A program made the translations under genes and the position numbers. From NCBI RefSeq assembly GCF_029784155.1, contig NC_073693.1, positions 28,746,343 through 28,810,342 of the forward strand: 64,000 nt of DNA, read 5' to 3'. The stretch is from Uranotaenia lowii (Eukaryota > Arthropoda > Insecta > Diptera > Culicidae). Below, piece after piece: positions 48,755 to 59,619 of this stretch. Under the pieces are notes generated by a model. The model was not told where the DNA came from. It saw only the letters and a program-made list of their open reading frames with translations, and made no database searches. Position 1 is the first letter of the stretch; each line of letters begins with the position of its first letter.

Positions 48755-49513
48755 ATGCGTGGTCTTACTCCGGAGAAGAGAGGAAGTATCGTTCACAAGC
48801 GGTCTACTGTGAGCAGTGTTGTCAACTTTTCAGATTTTGCCTGGATCTTCCAGACTTTTTGGACTATGGCCAGACATTGTTTTTAAAGTTCCCAGACTTT
48901 CAGACTTCTGTCATTTCTTCCAGACATTTCCACACTTTTGAGTTTCGACATGATTTTTTGATAAAACATTCAAAATATGAAAATTTTGATGCAAAATGGC
49001 AGGAAATGATTCGAATTAGTAATTGAAGAGTAAGGAATGCCACGAAGATGGTTGTAAAATAGGAAGTATTATCAAATATTGAGTATTATTCTATACACTG
49101 CAATATTGCGATCTGGCGACCAAAACAAAAGAAAATGTCGTCACTTATAAAGTTTAATAAAATCTTCCAGACATTTCTGAGAAACAGATGGCATCTCTGA
49201 CTGTGAGTGGAATCTCATTGAGAGGATGTGTAAAGATGTACCGGAAGCAAGAAGGAACCCAAATCAAGTCATTATGCCAAAGACACACTAGGGTTGTACA
49301 GAAGCCAAAACGTCTGTTTTGTACCAATAAAACATGAATCCGTCAAATTGCCCCGAGGCACGGCCAATCGAGACTTTTTGGGCTTTGACCAAAGTAAAGC
49401 TACGAAAATTCATAAAACCAGAAAATTTAAAAAAGGATTGGCCAAAAGTGATGGAAATGGTGGGTAATGCAACTGTGCAGAAGCTTATGAGTCATGTTCG
49501 CGGAAAAGTGTGA
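48755..49513 (+). pseudogene. Tc1/mariner-family transposase remnant, internally deleted and interrupted
   Basis: An N-terminal piece starts at ATG 48,755 (MRGLTPEKRGSIVHKRSTV). It is broken by a 386-bp MITE (48,814-49,199) and resumes in the same frame if the MITE and one target copy are removed, ending at TGA 49,335-49,337. In the +1 frame, from 49,331 to TGA 49,511-49,513, lies a C-terminal piece with PSNCPEARPIETFWA followed by a basic helix-rich tail. The CPE.RPIE.FW motif surrounds the third acidic residue of the DDE/D catalytic triad in Tc1/mariner transposases. The central catalytic region with the first two acidic residues is missing, so it cannot be active. The family call rests on that motif. 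Confidence 0.7.
48814..49199. mobile_element. hAT MITE, 8-bp TSD ACTGTGAG, inside the Tc1/mariner remnant
   Basis: Perfect duplications ACTGTGAG occur at 48,806-48,813 and 49,200-49,207. The ends are CAGTGTTGTCAACTTTTCAG and (reverse complement) CAGAGATGCCATCTGTTTCT. They agree at alternate positions (CAG.G.TG.CA.CT.TT). Sub-terminal TTCCAGAC words repeat on both sides. It carries no transposase. Precise removal restores the reading frame of the interrupted transposase N-terminus. Confidence 0.85.
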
Positions 49514-49890
49514 AGTCTGGCCTTTGATTAAAGATTTTCATCAGATCAGAGTACAGTGTTAGGTAGGACACAAAGAATGATGCAGTGTGCAAAATAAAAT
49601 AAATAAAACTCAAGAAAACAATTTTATTTATTTTTTTGAAAATGTGCTTATAATTTCTGGAACAAGGCGGAGAAAAACGTAAGCACGTGGTAAAATTTCC
49701 AATTACTGATAACGATGATAAGTTAACGACGCTTTGTTTAGTGAAATTTTAACTAAACTTATTTGTAGAATCCGCGGTAAATGTATAATCCTCTCCTATT
49801 TATGGAGGTTTTTTAAGGAAACAATTTTTTCAAAAAAAAAATCCACATATTTCGTTTGTCTCGAAACAGATCTGTAATGAAAAAATGATA
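49514..49890. other. Downstream flank of the Tc1/mariner remnant
   Basis: AT-rich sequence follows the transposase stop and probably contains the 3' untranslated part and right end of the Tc1/mariner element. I could not place its terminal inverted repeat because the left end may lie in the 500-N gap. Confidence 0.4.
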
Positions 49891-49898
49891 CTCACTAT

Positions 49899-51112
49899 CA
49901 GGGCCGTAGGAAGAACCGATTAATAGGGGGGGGTTTTGGTGACTGATTTTTAGCTATGATTTTTTGTCCAAAAATGCACGAATACAAAAAAAAATTAAAA
50001 CAAATTATGATTGTTACTATATGATAAGTCATTTTTAACTACTTTGACATTTAAAGTTTTCGTATTTAATCGTAAATTTAGAAAATTTGTTCTAAAATTA
50101 AGAGTTAAGGAGTTTAAAATCTTTGAATTTGATTTAAAATTTAGCCTTTTAAGTTTTTTAAGTAACAGAAAATATTGTGTTCAATTTTGTCGAATAAAGT
50201 TTAACACTTAAATTCAGTCCATTCGAGTTATATTTCGAAGTGTAGCAAAATAAAAAATTGTTCTTTGAATTTGTATCCTAATTTCTATACGATTTCTGAA
50301 GTGTTAAAAAATACGTTTTTCGAATTTTATTCCAGATCAGAATTTACAGAGCCAAGTTATAGAGCCCTCATTCATGAATCTATTAACTTAATTCTGTATT
50401 TCAGGTTTAATTCAAATTCACTATTTAAATTACTTATTTTTGATCTGTATCATGAATCAGATTAAAATACAAATTTACAAAGATCTGAATCTTACTTTTC
50501 AATTTTTGATTGCCATTTCGAAGCTTTTAATTTTTGAATTTTGTGTAAGTTCAAGAACTTAGAATTTGAATATAAAACAAAATTTTTCTTTTTTTTATAT
50601 TCATAAAACCCTTACCAAAATATTGAAAATACATGTGATCTCGAAAAACATTATTCACATTTAATATGAATTGCATAACCAAGTTTGAACCATGATTTAA
50701 AAGCAGCTTTTCATTTCTAATTTCTTATGATTATTTGTACTGAAAATAAAGAATCCTGATCAGGGTACAGAATCCGAAATACGAAAATAGGAATAAAATT
50801 TGGGTTATGGGAATTTTAGAAGCAGAACCTCCGAAATGGGTTTAATTTAATTCAAAATTTTAAATTCAGCCCTGAATTTCGATGACCAAGTGAGAAAATT
50901 TTGAAAAAGTGTAGCAGAATTTTGGACTTGAGATGGGTTTTTGAAATTTTGTTTTTAGTCTGGATTGTTACTCTTGATTAACCTTACTCCATTATCATAA
51001 TTTGGTTCTGAATTCATAATTTTGAGTGTAGAGTAGAATATCTCGCTTGCTGTTTTGGATCCTCATGGGGGGGGTTTAACCCCCAAAACCCCCCCCGTTC
51101 CTACGGCCATGC
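49899..51112. mobile_element. hAT non-autonomous element, 8-bp TSD CTCACTAT
   Basis: Perfect duplications CTCACTAT lie at 49,891-49,898 and 51,113-51,120. The termini are CAGGGCCGTAGGAAG and (reverse complement) CATGGCCGTAGGAAC, each soon followed by a run of eight G and TTTTGG. The interior is AT-rich with many AATTTAAAATTC-type words in both orientations and no transposase. The G8/C8 tracts near each end are a notable feature of this family. The fragment at 13.7 kb has a related end. Confidence 0.88.
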
Positions 51113-51120
51113 TCACTATT

Positions 51121-52580
51121 CACACAACAGCTATGATCACTCCTGGACACAGTTTTCGTTTAAATTTACACGAATTTTTATAACTTAGCGAAGAACTTTT
51201 GCGACGAAACATTACGTCGTAAAAACCAACTTGACGAATCGTTTTTAGCGACCTTTTGCACCACGGCAAATACACGGCAACGCAAAATGACGCAAAAGCA
51301 AATTGCAATTAAAAAATGAGAAAGTCATCATACGTCCTAAATTCAAATCATTGGGTAAAAGTTATTTAATGATAAAATGAAACCAATATTTTACCACAGA
51401 TAAAATAAATGTTTATCAATCGTTTGCAGCAAATAACTCAGTTTTGTTTATATTGGTTCATACGACCTAATCAAAACAAACTCTAGAATTTTGGTTTGGA
51501 GGTTTCGGTGAAAGGATATGGTCAGGATACACTTTTGACTAGTGTGATCTAGAATTTAAAACCCGTTTTCTAATGCCATTTTCTCAACAAACGATATTCT
51601 AGCTTATTGTTTCTGATTTATAAACCTACACGCTTATGTTCTCCAAAAACATCCTTTAAAATTACTGGAAAAGCCAAAATTCTCATTACGAATTTTGTTA
51701 GTATTACCTGACTATGACTGGAAGCTGTCAATTAATCATACCTCACGAATAAAATACTCAAATCCACTACAACATATCTTGTAACAAAATTGAAAAGATT
51801 CCTTGCAAGTATGCACTTAAAGTTCGAAGCCAAAATTATTCTTACCATAAAAAATTTCTAATACTATACGCTATTTATGGCATGAAGCTCAAATGTATTA
51901 CCTAAATGTTATTATACACAAATAACTTTAAAAAAAAGGCTTAACGAAATGTTCAAGTTCAAATCATCCGATTAGACGATGATTGATTTCTGAATAATGA
52001 ACATAATAATCCTTTGAGCACTATCATACCTACAACGGACAAAATCATTAAAAATTTATCTAGCTCAAGGCAGAGCTAAACAAACATCATGAATTTTTAG
52101 AATTATCGGTAGTGACTGTCAAATTTTAGAATTTAAAATAATACTCTAGAATTTCTTTCATGAACAACTTAACTTTTTTTTTTAGATGTTATTGGAAGCC
52201 TATCATTCCAATCCCATAATACATAGACACAAATTGCGAAATATTGAAACTTTTTAAGCAAGTGCTTTAAGAAAATGAAAATGGTAATTTTACAGAAAGT
52301 TGTATTGATATTTGGTTTGTGGGACATAAATCTACTTTTTTGAAAATACAAGTTTTATCAGTTTGCAATCGAGAATCAAGAACCAAGAAATATTTGATTT
52401 TGTGTGAGAATACTTTTTTAAAATACTCAACTATTTATGTTGGAAATTCTATATTGTGACTGACAAGTGAAACGATGTTTTAATTTGAATCACTGAGTAA
52501 TCAATAAGAATATTGATCAGATAAGAATCACACTTTGGAAAACTCATTGAATAAAATAATTGTATCATAATTTCATAGTA
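51121..52580. other. AT-rich DNA, no gene recognised
   Basis: No open frame with recognisable similarity and no repeat structure are visible. A slightly GC-richer patch at 51.12-51.31 kb holds a short minus-strand frame of no evident family. Confidence 0.55.
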
Positions 52581-53168
52581 CAGACGTTCGTTTTTGGCAA
52601 CATTCAATTTTGGCAACTTTCGATTTCGGCAACATCCGATTTTGGCACATGTGCCAAAATCGAACGGTTTTTAGATACCATATAACCTTTTAGTTTTCGT
52701 TATAACAGGACCAATTTAATTCAGACAAACACCATAAATACGTTTTTATGTTCAATGATCAATGGTAACAGAATGCAACAATAAAAGCATAAGTTTTTTT
52801 TTTAAATTTATAAAGCACTCAGAATTGACTAAAAGATGAAAATTCAAAAAGTTTAAAAACAAATTCAACTAAATACTGAAAATGACAAAAAAAACAACTA
52901 ATAAATGATGACGAATGACAAAAACAGCAAATATGACAAATGAAAACAAAAATTATAAACAAAACAAGAAAAATGCAAAATGCATCAAAAACATGATGAA
53001 AAAAAATAAAAAATTACTACAAATGGTCGGAAATCAACTAAAAATAACGTTTCTGATAATAACAAAAGTTATTTTGTTAAAATAACTGAAAAAAAAGTTG
53101 AGCAAAAAACCGTTCGATTTTGGCAACACAAAATGTACGGGCGTGTTGCCAAAATCGAGCGGGGTCTG
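52581..53168. mobile_element. Inverted-repeat element, TTGGCAACA family (pogo/Tc-like MITE)
   Basis: The left end starts CAGACGTTCG and contains four copies of TTTTGGCAAC-like words. The right end, reverse complemented, starts CAGACCCCGCTCGATTTTGG and has two. A CCGTTCGATTTTGGCAACA segment near 53,110 pairs with GTGCCAAAATCGAACGG at 52,650. The left junction is TA but the right is AA, so a TA duplication is only half supported. The interior is A-rich, with scattered GACAAA words and no transposase. Confidence 0.6.
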
Positions 53169-53355
53169 AATTGATTTTGAGAACATGAACTTACAAGATA
53201 TTAAATGATCATTTTGAAAGTTTTTCTTATTTGTGACAATTTCCGAACAATAACTACAAATAAAAAATATGATTTTATGGAAATATACCTAGCTTGACTT
53301 ATGCAAAACATGATCCAATTATTATTTTACTAACCCTAGGTTATCTTCTTTTGCA

Positions 53356-53607
53356 AGTTGCAACCAGACGCTATTCAAACCGTATGGAGCACATCTATCA
53401 GATTTCCTTTTTTTTCCCTCGTTTTGACAGATTTAAGCTTTTTTCCTCAGATTTAAGCTTTCGTCTCCTATGCTCTCAAGGCAAAAAAAGCTTTAATCTG
53501 AGGAAAAAAAAGCTTAAAAACGAGACTCACGAGCACATATTTAAAAGATGTTGGTCACACGATACATAGACAAATCGTGTAACGTTGCAGGGATCTGGTT
53601 GCAACAT
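53356..53607. mobile_element. Small foldback MITE with TTGCAACCAGA ends
   Basis: TTGCAACCAGA begins the element and its reverse complement TCTGGTTGCAA ends it. The centre forms a strong hairpin: TAAGCTTTTTTCCTCAGAT and TAAGCTTT against AAAGCTTTAATCTGAGGAAA and AAAGCTTAAAAACGA, around 53,462-53,478. No clear target duplication was seen. Confidence 0.6.
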
Positions 53608-53654
53608 CGTTTACTCAAGGAGATAGAAAGTGTAGAAAGTGAACCGGATTAATT

Positions 53655-54205
53655 CAATGTGTGTGAGAAAACATCAATATGGTAAATCTGGGGGAGGAAG
53701 ACTGAATAAAAAAAGAAAAAAATCTTTCAAACGTCAAATTTCTCTCATCCATCTACCGACCAGTGCGAAGGTTCAAAATTTTACTTTCTTATTTAGTGAT
53801 TTTTTATAAAACTTGTTTGATGCTGAAAAGCACTCGTTTTGCATAAAACAACGTTTTAGTTAGGTTTTGTTTTGCTCTGGCAAATTCTTGCATGATTAGA
53901 CGTATTGAGTCGCTCAAATTTCGTCAAAGTTTTGAAGCTGATAAATAAAAATGGTTTGATTAATGGTTGTTCTAAAATATAGCTTAATCTAAATTTAGCA
54001 CCTAAACAACTGAGTTACATGACTCGCTACACGAAACTGAAAATCTAAAGTTAAAATTTGAACGATTACAAATCTTTTCAACAGTTACTGGCTTTTTGGC
54101 GAACAGTAAAAAAACGATACAGAAAACGATACAGCAAATTTCAGTCTTCCTCCCCCAGTGGTAAATGTAAAAAGTTACTAAAAACACACTCACACCACTT
54201 TTTCA
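53655..54205 (+). mobile_element. Dispersed repeat R1, copy b, with inverted 19-bp block
   Basis: The exact 19-bp sequence CTGGGGGAGGAAGACTGAA occurs at 53,688-53,706 and inverted at 54,140-54,158, with looser inverted GTGTGAG words outside it. The interior (53,755-53,985) matches both halves of copy a at 9.76-11.46 kb. This looks like a non-autonomous DNA transposon; its exact termini and target duplication were not resolved. Confidence 0.6.
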
Positions 54206-54338
54206 TTGTTGATCGATTTTTCTTTGATTTTTATCGATATTTCTAATAGCTTTCAATATCGGTTAAGTTCTCTGGTAATCAGAAAAGAACCCTGAAATAG
54301 AATTTTTCTTTAATTAATCATAATCTAATGGGTTAGAC

Positions 54339-57300
54339 CATAGGTCGGCAACCTGCGGCTCGCGAGCCGCATGCAGCTCATTGGATGTATAACTGCGGCT
54401 CTTTAGCTCAATGTGTGAAAATTTTTAAAATCCTCGAAATTTTCTAGAGTAAACTGACGCAACATAAGTTCCTTTCAGCTCAGATAATATTTCCCAGGAT
54501 TCAAAAAGAACTACTATAAATAAAACAAATTAACAGCATCTTGTCAGATTGCAACCCAGTTGAAATTTAGAAATTAGTGAACGTTCTTCATAAAAGTCTG
54601 ATATCGCATTTGGAAGCCTGGAGAAATTTTTCTTCGGGGCACGGGAAGTTATCCGTTAAATTTGATTTTCTGATTTAATAGAATAAAAACCGAGCATTTT
54701 TTAATTGTCAAATAAATTCCTCAGTGTTAAGATTATGAAATTGAATTTGTTTTTCTTGAATTGAATATTTTAAAAATAAATTTGCTTTACCACCGTTCTG
54801 ATCAAATATGAACATCAGATGATGATTTTTATAAAGCTTTGAATACTGATAATAATTGTTTTGTGCATTAAAATTTCTTTCTCAAAACATTTTGTTTTTA
54901 AATTTTTCAAATATTGAATTCCATCTCTCAATGTTCCTTTTGAAATCCATAAAAAAAATCATGTTCTTCGTTCTAATTTTGAACATGAGTTCAAGTGAAC
55001 AAAATTTTCAAGTTTGTTAAAAAATATTTTTAAAAACCGGGAGCTGAGTGCTGGTCTAATTTTAGAATTTCATGTATAGTATGAATATTTTAAGAATTTA
55101 TTCGATAAACTTTATTATATCTTCTAACAACCTTTGCATCTTTTTAATAAATTCTAAACCTAATTCCTGTTCTGAAAGCTGTTCTAAAAGTTGATTTTGA
55201 TTTCTAAGTCTTTATCAGAATTTTGGTTTTGATTTGTTCTATGAAGTGATGATCAAAGTAACGTCAAAAAACTAAAATTTAAGTTTAAAAAATCGGTTCG
55301 TTGAAAAATTAAATACAGCGAAGCAAAGCCAAAATAAGATGTCTATAATTATGTTAAACTTATTATTGTTATGGGAGGTCCGAGATAGCTATGAAAACTT
55401 TCATCGGACTCCAGCATATTTCTACATCATTGTTGAATGTATTCTTGACGATTCCAAAAATCTAAGATACACTGAAATACAGTAAATCTGTCAAGAATTA
55501 AAAGTATTTTAAAAATATTTTTTAGACTGTTTGAAATATTTGAAATTGTATTGTTTTGAAATATTGAAAAATTAGAATAAATTATTCACACAACGATTCT
55601 TATATCATTAAAATTGGTTAACATTTTCGGCCAGGGAACCGCCAAAAAACTACTATAAAATTTAACATTACAAATTCGCAAGTGGAAACTGAGAATTCAT
55701 TCAACATATTAAAATATCTGTTTGAAAAAATCAAATAGATTAAATTTCAAATCGCTAATTGTATAAAAATTTCAAATATGAATTTGTGATTAGAATTCAT
55801 AGAAACTTTGACAGAAGGATCAATCTGAATCCATGATATATTTGAAACTCAGAGGTTTAGACATTATTTTTAAGATTTCATTAATATGGAGAAGAAACAA
55901 CTTGGAAGGGTTACAGTTTTGAACGGAATTAAGAATTTATACTTAAATTTTCGTTATCGAAAAATATTATTTTTGAAACCTTTTTTTCATTTTATCAGAA
56001 ATCAAAATGAGAACTAGGGAGTTGAATCGAAATGCTTGTAATGAAAAAAAATTAAAAGAAATTTTATAACCACAATTTATAGACCACATTTCGCGACCGA
56101 TTGTTAAATTTTGTCAAATTTTTACTATTTTTTTTTCAATCCGTAAAATGAGCACTTATGAATTAAAATATGTTGGTTTATTTATTCTAAGGCCCGAAGA
56201 ATATTTATCTATTTAAAATGATAGTTCTATGCGCAAACAAACAAATGAACCTCAATGGATTTTAACGGATGATAAACCAAAAACTTTTGAAGGCATATTT
56301 GTAATTTGCATCTTGTTGTATGCATTATCTATATATATATAAAAAGCAATTATCTGTATGTTTGTTTGTTTGTTTGTTTGTTTGTCCTCTATAGACTCAG
56401 CCGTCTTAAGAGCTAGAGATCTGAAATTTGGCATGGATGCTCATTAGGACCAGGAATGATGAAAAATGTTTTTAGATTTTTGGACGACCCCTTCTGGAGG
56501 GGGTCGTCCATACAAGACAAATATTGTTTTCACGTTATTGACGTTATTTTTTTGTCGGATTGTGATGAAAATTTGCACATGAGTGTTTTGAGAGACGAGC
56601 AATCGATTACAGTTATTAAATTTAGGGTTTGAGGTCGGCAAAAGGGGTCGTCCATATCCACGGATTAATGTTTTTGCGATATTGGCTTTATTTTACATTG
56701 GATTGTAATAAAAATTTGCACATGAGTGTTTTGAGAGACGAGCAATCGATTACAGTTATCAAATTTAGGGTCAGGGGTCGTCCATATTCACTGATTCATT
56801 TTTATGCGATATTGGCGTTATTATACACCGGATTGTGATGAAAATTTGCACATGAGTGTTTTGAGAGACGAGCAATCGATTACAGTTATCAAATTTAGGG
56901 TCAGGGGTCGGCCAAAGGGGTCGTCCATATTCACTGATTAATGTTTTTGCGATATTGGTGTTATTATACACCTGATTGTGATGAAAATTTGCACATGAGT
57001 GTTTTGAAAGACGAGCAATCGATTTAAAGTTTCGAATTGCGGATCAGAAGTCGGCTGAAGGAGTCGTTCATATCCAACTTAAATGTTTTTGCGATTTTGA
57101 CGTTATTTTTCATTGGATGATGATGAGATGAAAATTTCCGCATAGGAGTTTTGAGGGACGCTTTTTTGCTTTCAGGTTTCAAATCTTGACTCAGGGGTCG
57201 GCAAAAGGGGTTATTATCTGTTCACTGTTTTTACGATATTCTCTTGATTGAGCATAGAATTGTAATGAAAATTGGAACATGAGAGTTTAACAGAAAAGAT

Positions 57301-58371
57301 AATTGATTTCAGGTGTCAAGTTTTGAATCGTGGTAAAAAAAAGGCCGTCCATGTTAGTTGCTCACTGTTTCCGCGATATTGTCGTGATCATGCATCGGAT
57401 TGAGATGAAAATGTTCAGATGAGGGTTATAAACTATGAGCAATTGACTCGGCGAAAGGGGCGTCTATATTCACTGTTCACTGTTTTCAAGTTCCTGACGT
57501 TATTTTACATATAATTTGAAAAGAAAAAATGGCACAAGGGAGTTTTGAGGAACGTAAAATTGGTATCAATTATCGAATTTCGGGCCATGGAACAGAAAAA
57601 GAGGGTTTTATTGAAAGTTCAGTGTTTTGTGCAATAATTTTGTTGGAGGCAGTTAATTGATACCAATTCAAGTGTGAAGGTCAAGCAAAAGAGTCGTGCA
57701 CACAAACAAATAGTACATGTTTCTGCCATAATGTCTAGATTTTGCAACCGATCGAGAAGAAAACACTCTCACATAAATTTTAATAAAAAGCCAATCAACC
57801 GTTTAATTCGAATTTCAAGTAATAGTAATAGTAGCGACTTTAGCACTGTTGATTTTTTTCCCCAGAATTGTCGAAAAAATGTTTCGAATTCATTTTCTAA
57901 ACTCATTTTGACGTACCAATGATTTAAAGCGAAACGAAGTTCGTACGGGATCAGCTAGTTATGATATAAAATTTTCAATGCTTCTTTTTAATATTTCAAC
58001 AGAACACATCGAAAGTCTATTTTTTTATCTGGGAATAGGTGTAAGGAAAGAATTGCACCAAAGTTTAAAATGATAAATTTTATCAGGTCACAATGGTAAA
58101 TCGCCAAAATTTCAACGTTACTAAGCTGTACCCGTTATGAAAATGTATTGATTCAGAAGAATGAAAATCGCTTCCGTTTGCCAATAAACAACGAAAATCT
58201 GTGGCGATGTGAAAAATGGTAATAAAAATGAGTTAACATCAGGATGCAATGTATCTTAGCGATCACCATTATTTGTAGTAAGGATAAAATGAGTTGCGGC
58301 TCTTTGAAACTTGGACATTTCCCTAATTTGCAATTTTTGGCTCTTCTGTCTCAAAAGGTTGCCGACCGCTG
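54339..58371. mobile_element. 4-kb hAT element, 8-bp TSD GGTTAGAC, hosting a Helitron
   Basis: Perfect duplications GGTTAGAC lie at 54,331-54,338 and 58,372-58,379. The terminal repeats are CATAGGTCGGCAACC and CAGCGGTCGGCAACC, matching at 13 of 15 positions. Both ends carry GCGGCTC words inside, a layout seen in widely distributed hAT families. Subtracting the nested Helitron leaves about 2.4 kb with no frame above about 60 codons that resembles a transposase, so the element is non-autonomous or decayed. Confidence 0.88.
56328..57958 (+). mobile_element. Complete non-autonomous Helitron (copy 4) with ~140-bp tandem repeats
   Basis: It begins TCTATATATATATAAAAAGC after an A at 56,327. It ends with the palindrome ACGAAGTTCGT, then ACGGGATCAGCTAG, before a T at 57,959. 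TC start, stem-loop, CTAG end and A/T insertion are the Helitron rules. Inside are eight tandem modules anchored on TTTGCACATGAGTGTTTTGA at 56,575, 56,718, 56,848 and 56,991, then increasingly degenerate at about 57,138, 57,274, 57,415 and 57,532. A 10-bp perfect hairpin GGACGACCCC/GGGGTCGTCC lies at about 56,482-56,509, and (TGTT)n at 56,359-56,386. No replication-initiator/helicase is encoded. Confidence 0.85.
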
Positions 58372-58418
58372 GGTTAGACGAAATAGCGATTAGGGCACCA
58401 ATACAATAAACTAAACAG

Positions 58419-59611
58419 TAGACTAGTTCACTTTTCGGCTTTTTTCGCTGATCACAACGCCACTTACAGGGTTTGACCCTCATTCATTTTCAAGAACTCT
58501 GGCCGAATTTGAGCTCATTTGAGTAAGTTTCCAGCGTACGCTAGAAGTTTTATTGAAAAAAGTCAATTTTTCTGGAAAATTTTCGTAGAAGTGTTCTAGC
58601 AAGCTGTTGTTAATATAAAATGATAATTTTATAGTGCTCGGTGATTGGTATGATAAGCATTCGTATGGACCTGTTTAAGATAATTGCCTAAATCAAACCG
58701 AAAAAAATTAAAAATTCATAAACTACCAACTTTTACAGAAAATTTACTTACAAGTTGAGAGCTTAAAATCAGTAGTAAATAGAAAAAAAACATTTTCGAT
58801 ATAAAATTTTCATAAAAAGATAGCCTTATTTATAATCTTTAATTTGATGTATAACACTAAATTATCGCAACAGTACAAGCAAAGATATTCAAAAATTCAC
58901 ATCACATTCTTTGAATCATAATGTTGTCTCCATTCAATTTTTAGCATCATGCAACTTGCAAAACGTGGCATCAAGAGGACTTGCTTACAACTTGATCAAA
59001 GCACGCTCTTTTTTTAACTCCTGGCCCCGTCATGGGGTACTTGATTGAATAGAATATCCTTTCTTGTGCACAAGTTGGTGTGGAGCAAACTTGAATGAAA
59101 AATATTTTATCAAATCAAATATGTTGCATAGATATTTGAATAACTTTGCTAGCACTCTTGCGATCATTAAGTGTTATACATCAAATTAAAGGTTATAAAT
59201 AAGGCTATTTTTTTATGAAAAGTTTATATCGAAAATATTTTTATTTCTATTTACTACTGATTTTAAGCTCTCAACTTGTAAGTAAATTTTCTGTAAAAGT
59301 TGATAGTTTATGAATTTTTAAATTTTTTTGGTTTGATTTAGTCAATTATCTAAATCAGGTCTATACGAATGCTTGTCATACCAATCACCGAGCACTATAA
59401 AATTATCATTTTATATTAACAACAGCTTGCTAGGAACACATCTACGAAAATTTTCCAGAAAAATGGACTTTTTTCAATAAAACTCCTAGCGCACGCCGGA
59501 AACTTACTCAAATGAGCTCAAATTCAGCCAGAGTACTTGAAAATGAATGAGGATCAAACTCTGTAAGTGGCGTTGCGATCAGCGAAAAAAGCCGAAAAGT
59601 GAACTAGTCTA
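58419..59611. mobile_element. 1,193-bp foldback transposon, 8-bp TSD CTAAACAG
   Basis: Perfect duplications CTAAACAG lie at 58,411-58,418 and 59,612-59,619. Both ends begin TAGACTAGTTCACTTTTCGG, and the first 56 bases of the two arms differ at only two positions. Inverted homology continues for about 480-500 bp per arm (left to about 58,900; right from about 59,130), including TGATGTATAACACT against AGTGTTATACATCA. The central 200-odd bases are unique and GC-richer in part. The element lies 40 bp from the right end of the 4-kb hAT element. No protein is encoded; the 8-bp duplication suggests mobilisation by a hAT-type enzyme. Confidence 0.9.
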
Positions 59612-59619
59612 CTAAACAG

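Noticed and set aside
48739..49026. 95-codon frame starting MITFQNAWSY as a gene
   Set aside because: It runs across the MITE insertion in a frame different from the transposase remnant and resembles nothing.
52581..53168. Assigning the TTGGCAACA element to hAT
   Set aside because: No 8-bp flanking duplication was found; the ends look more pogo/Tc-like, and even the TA duplication is only half present.
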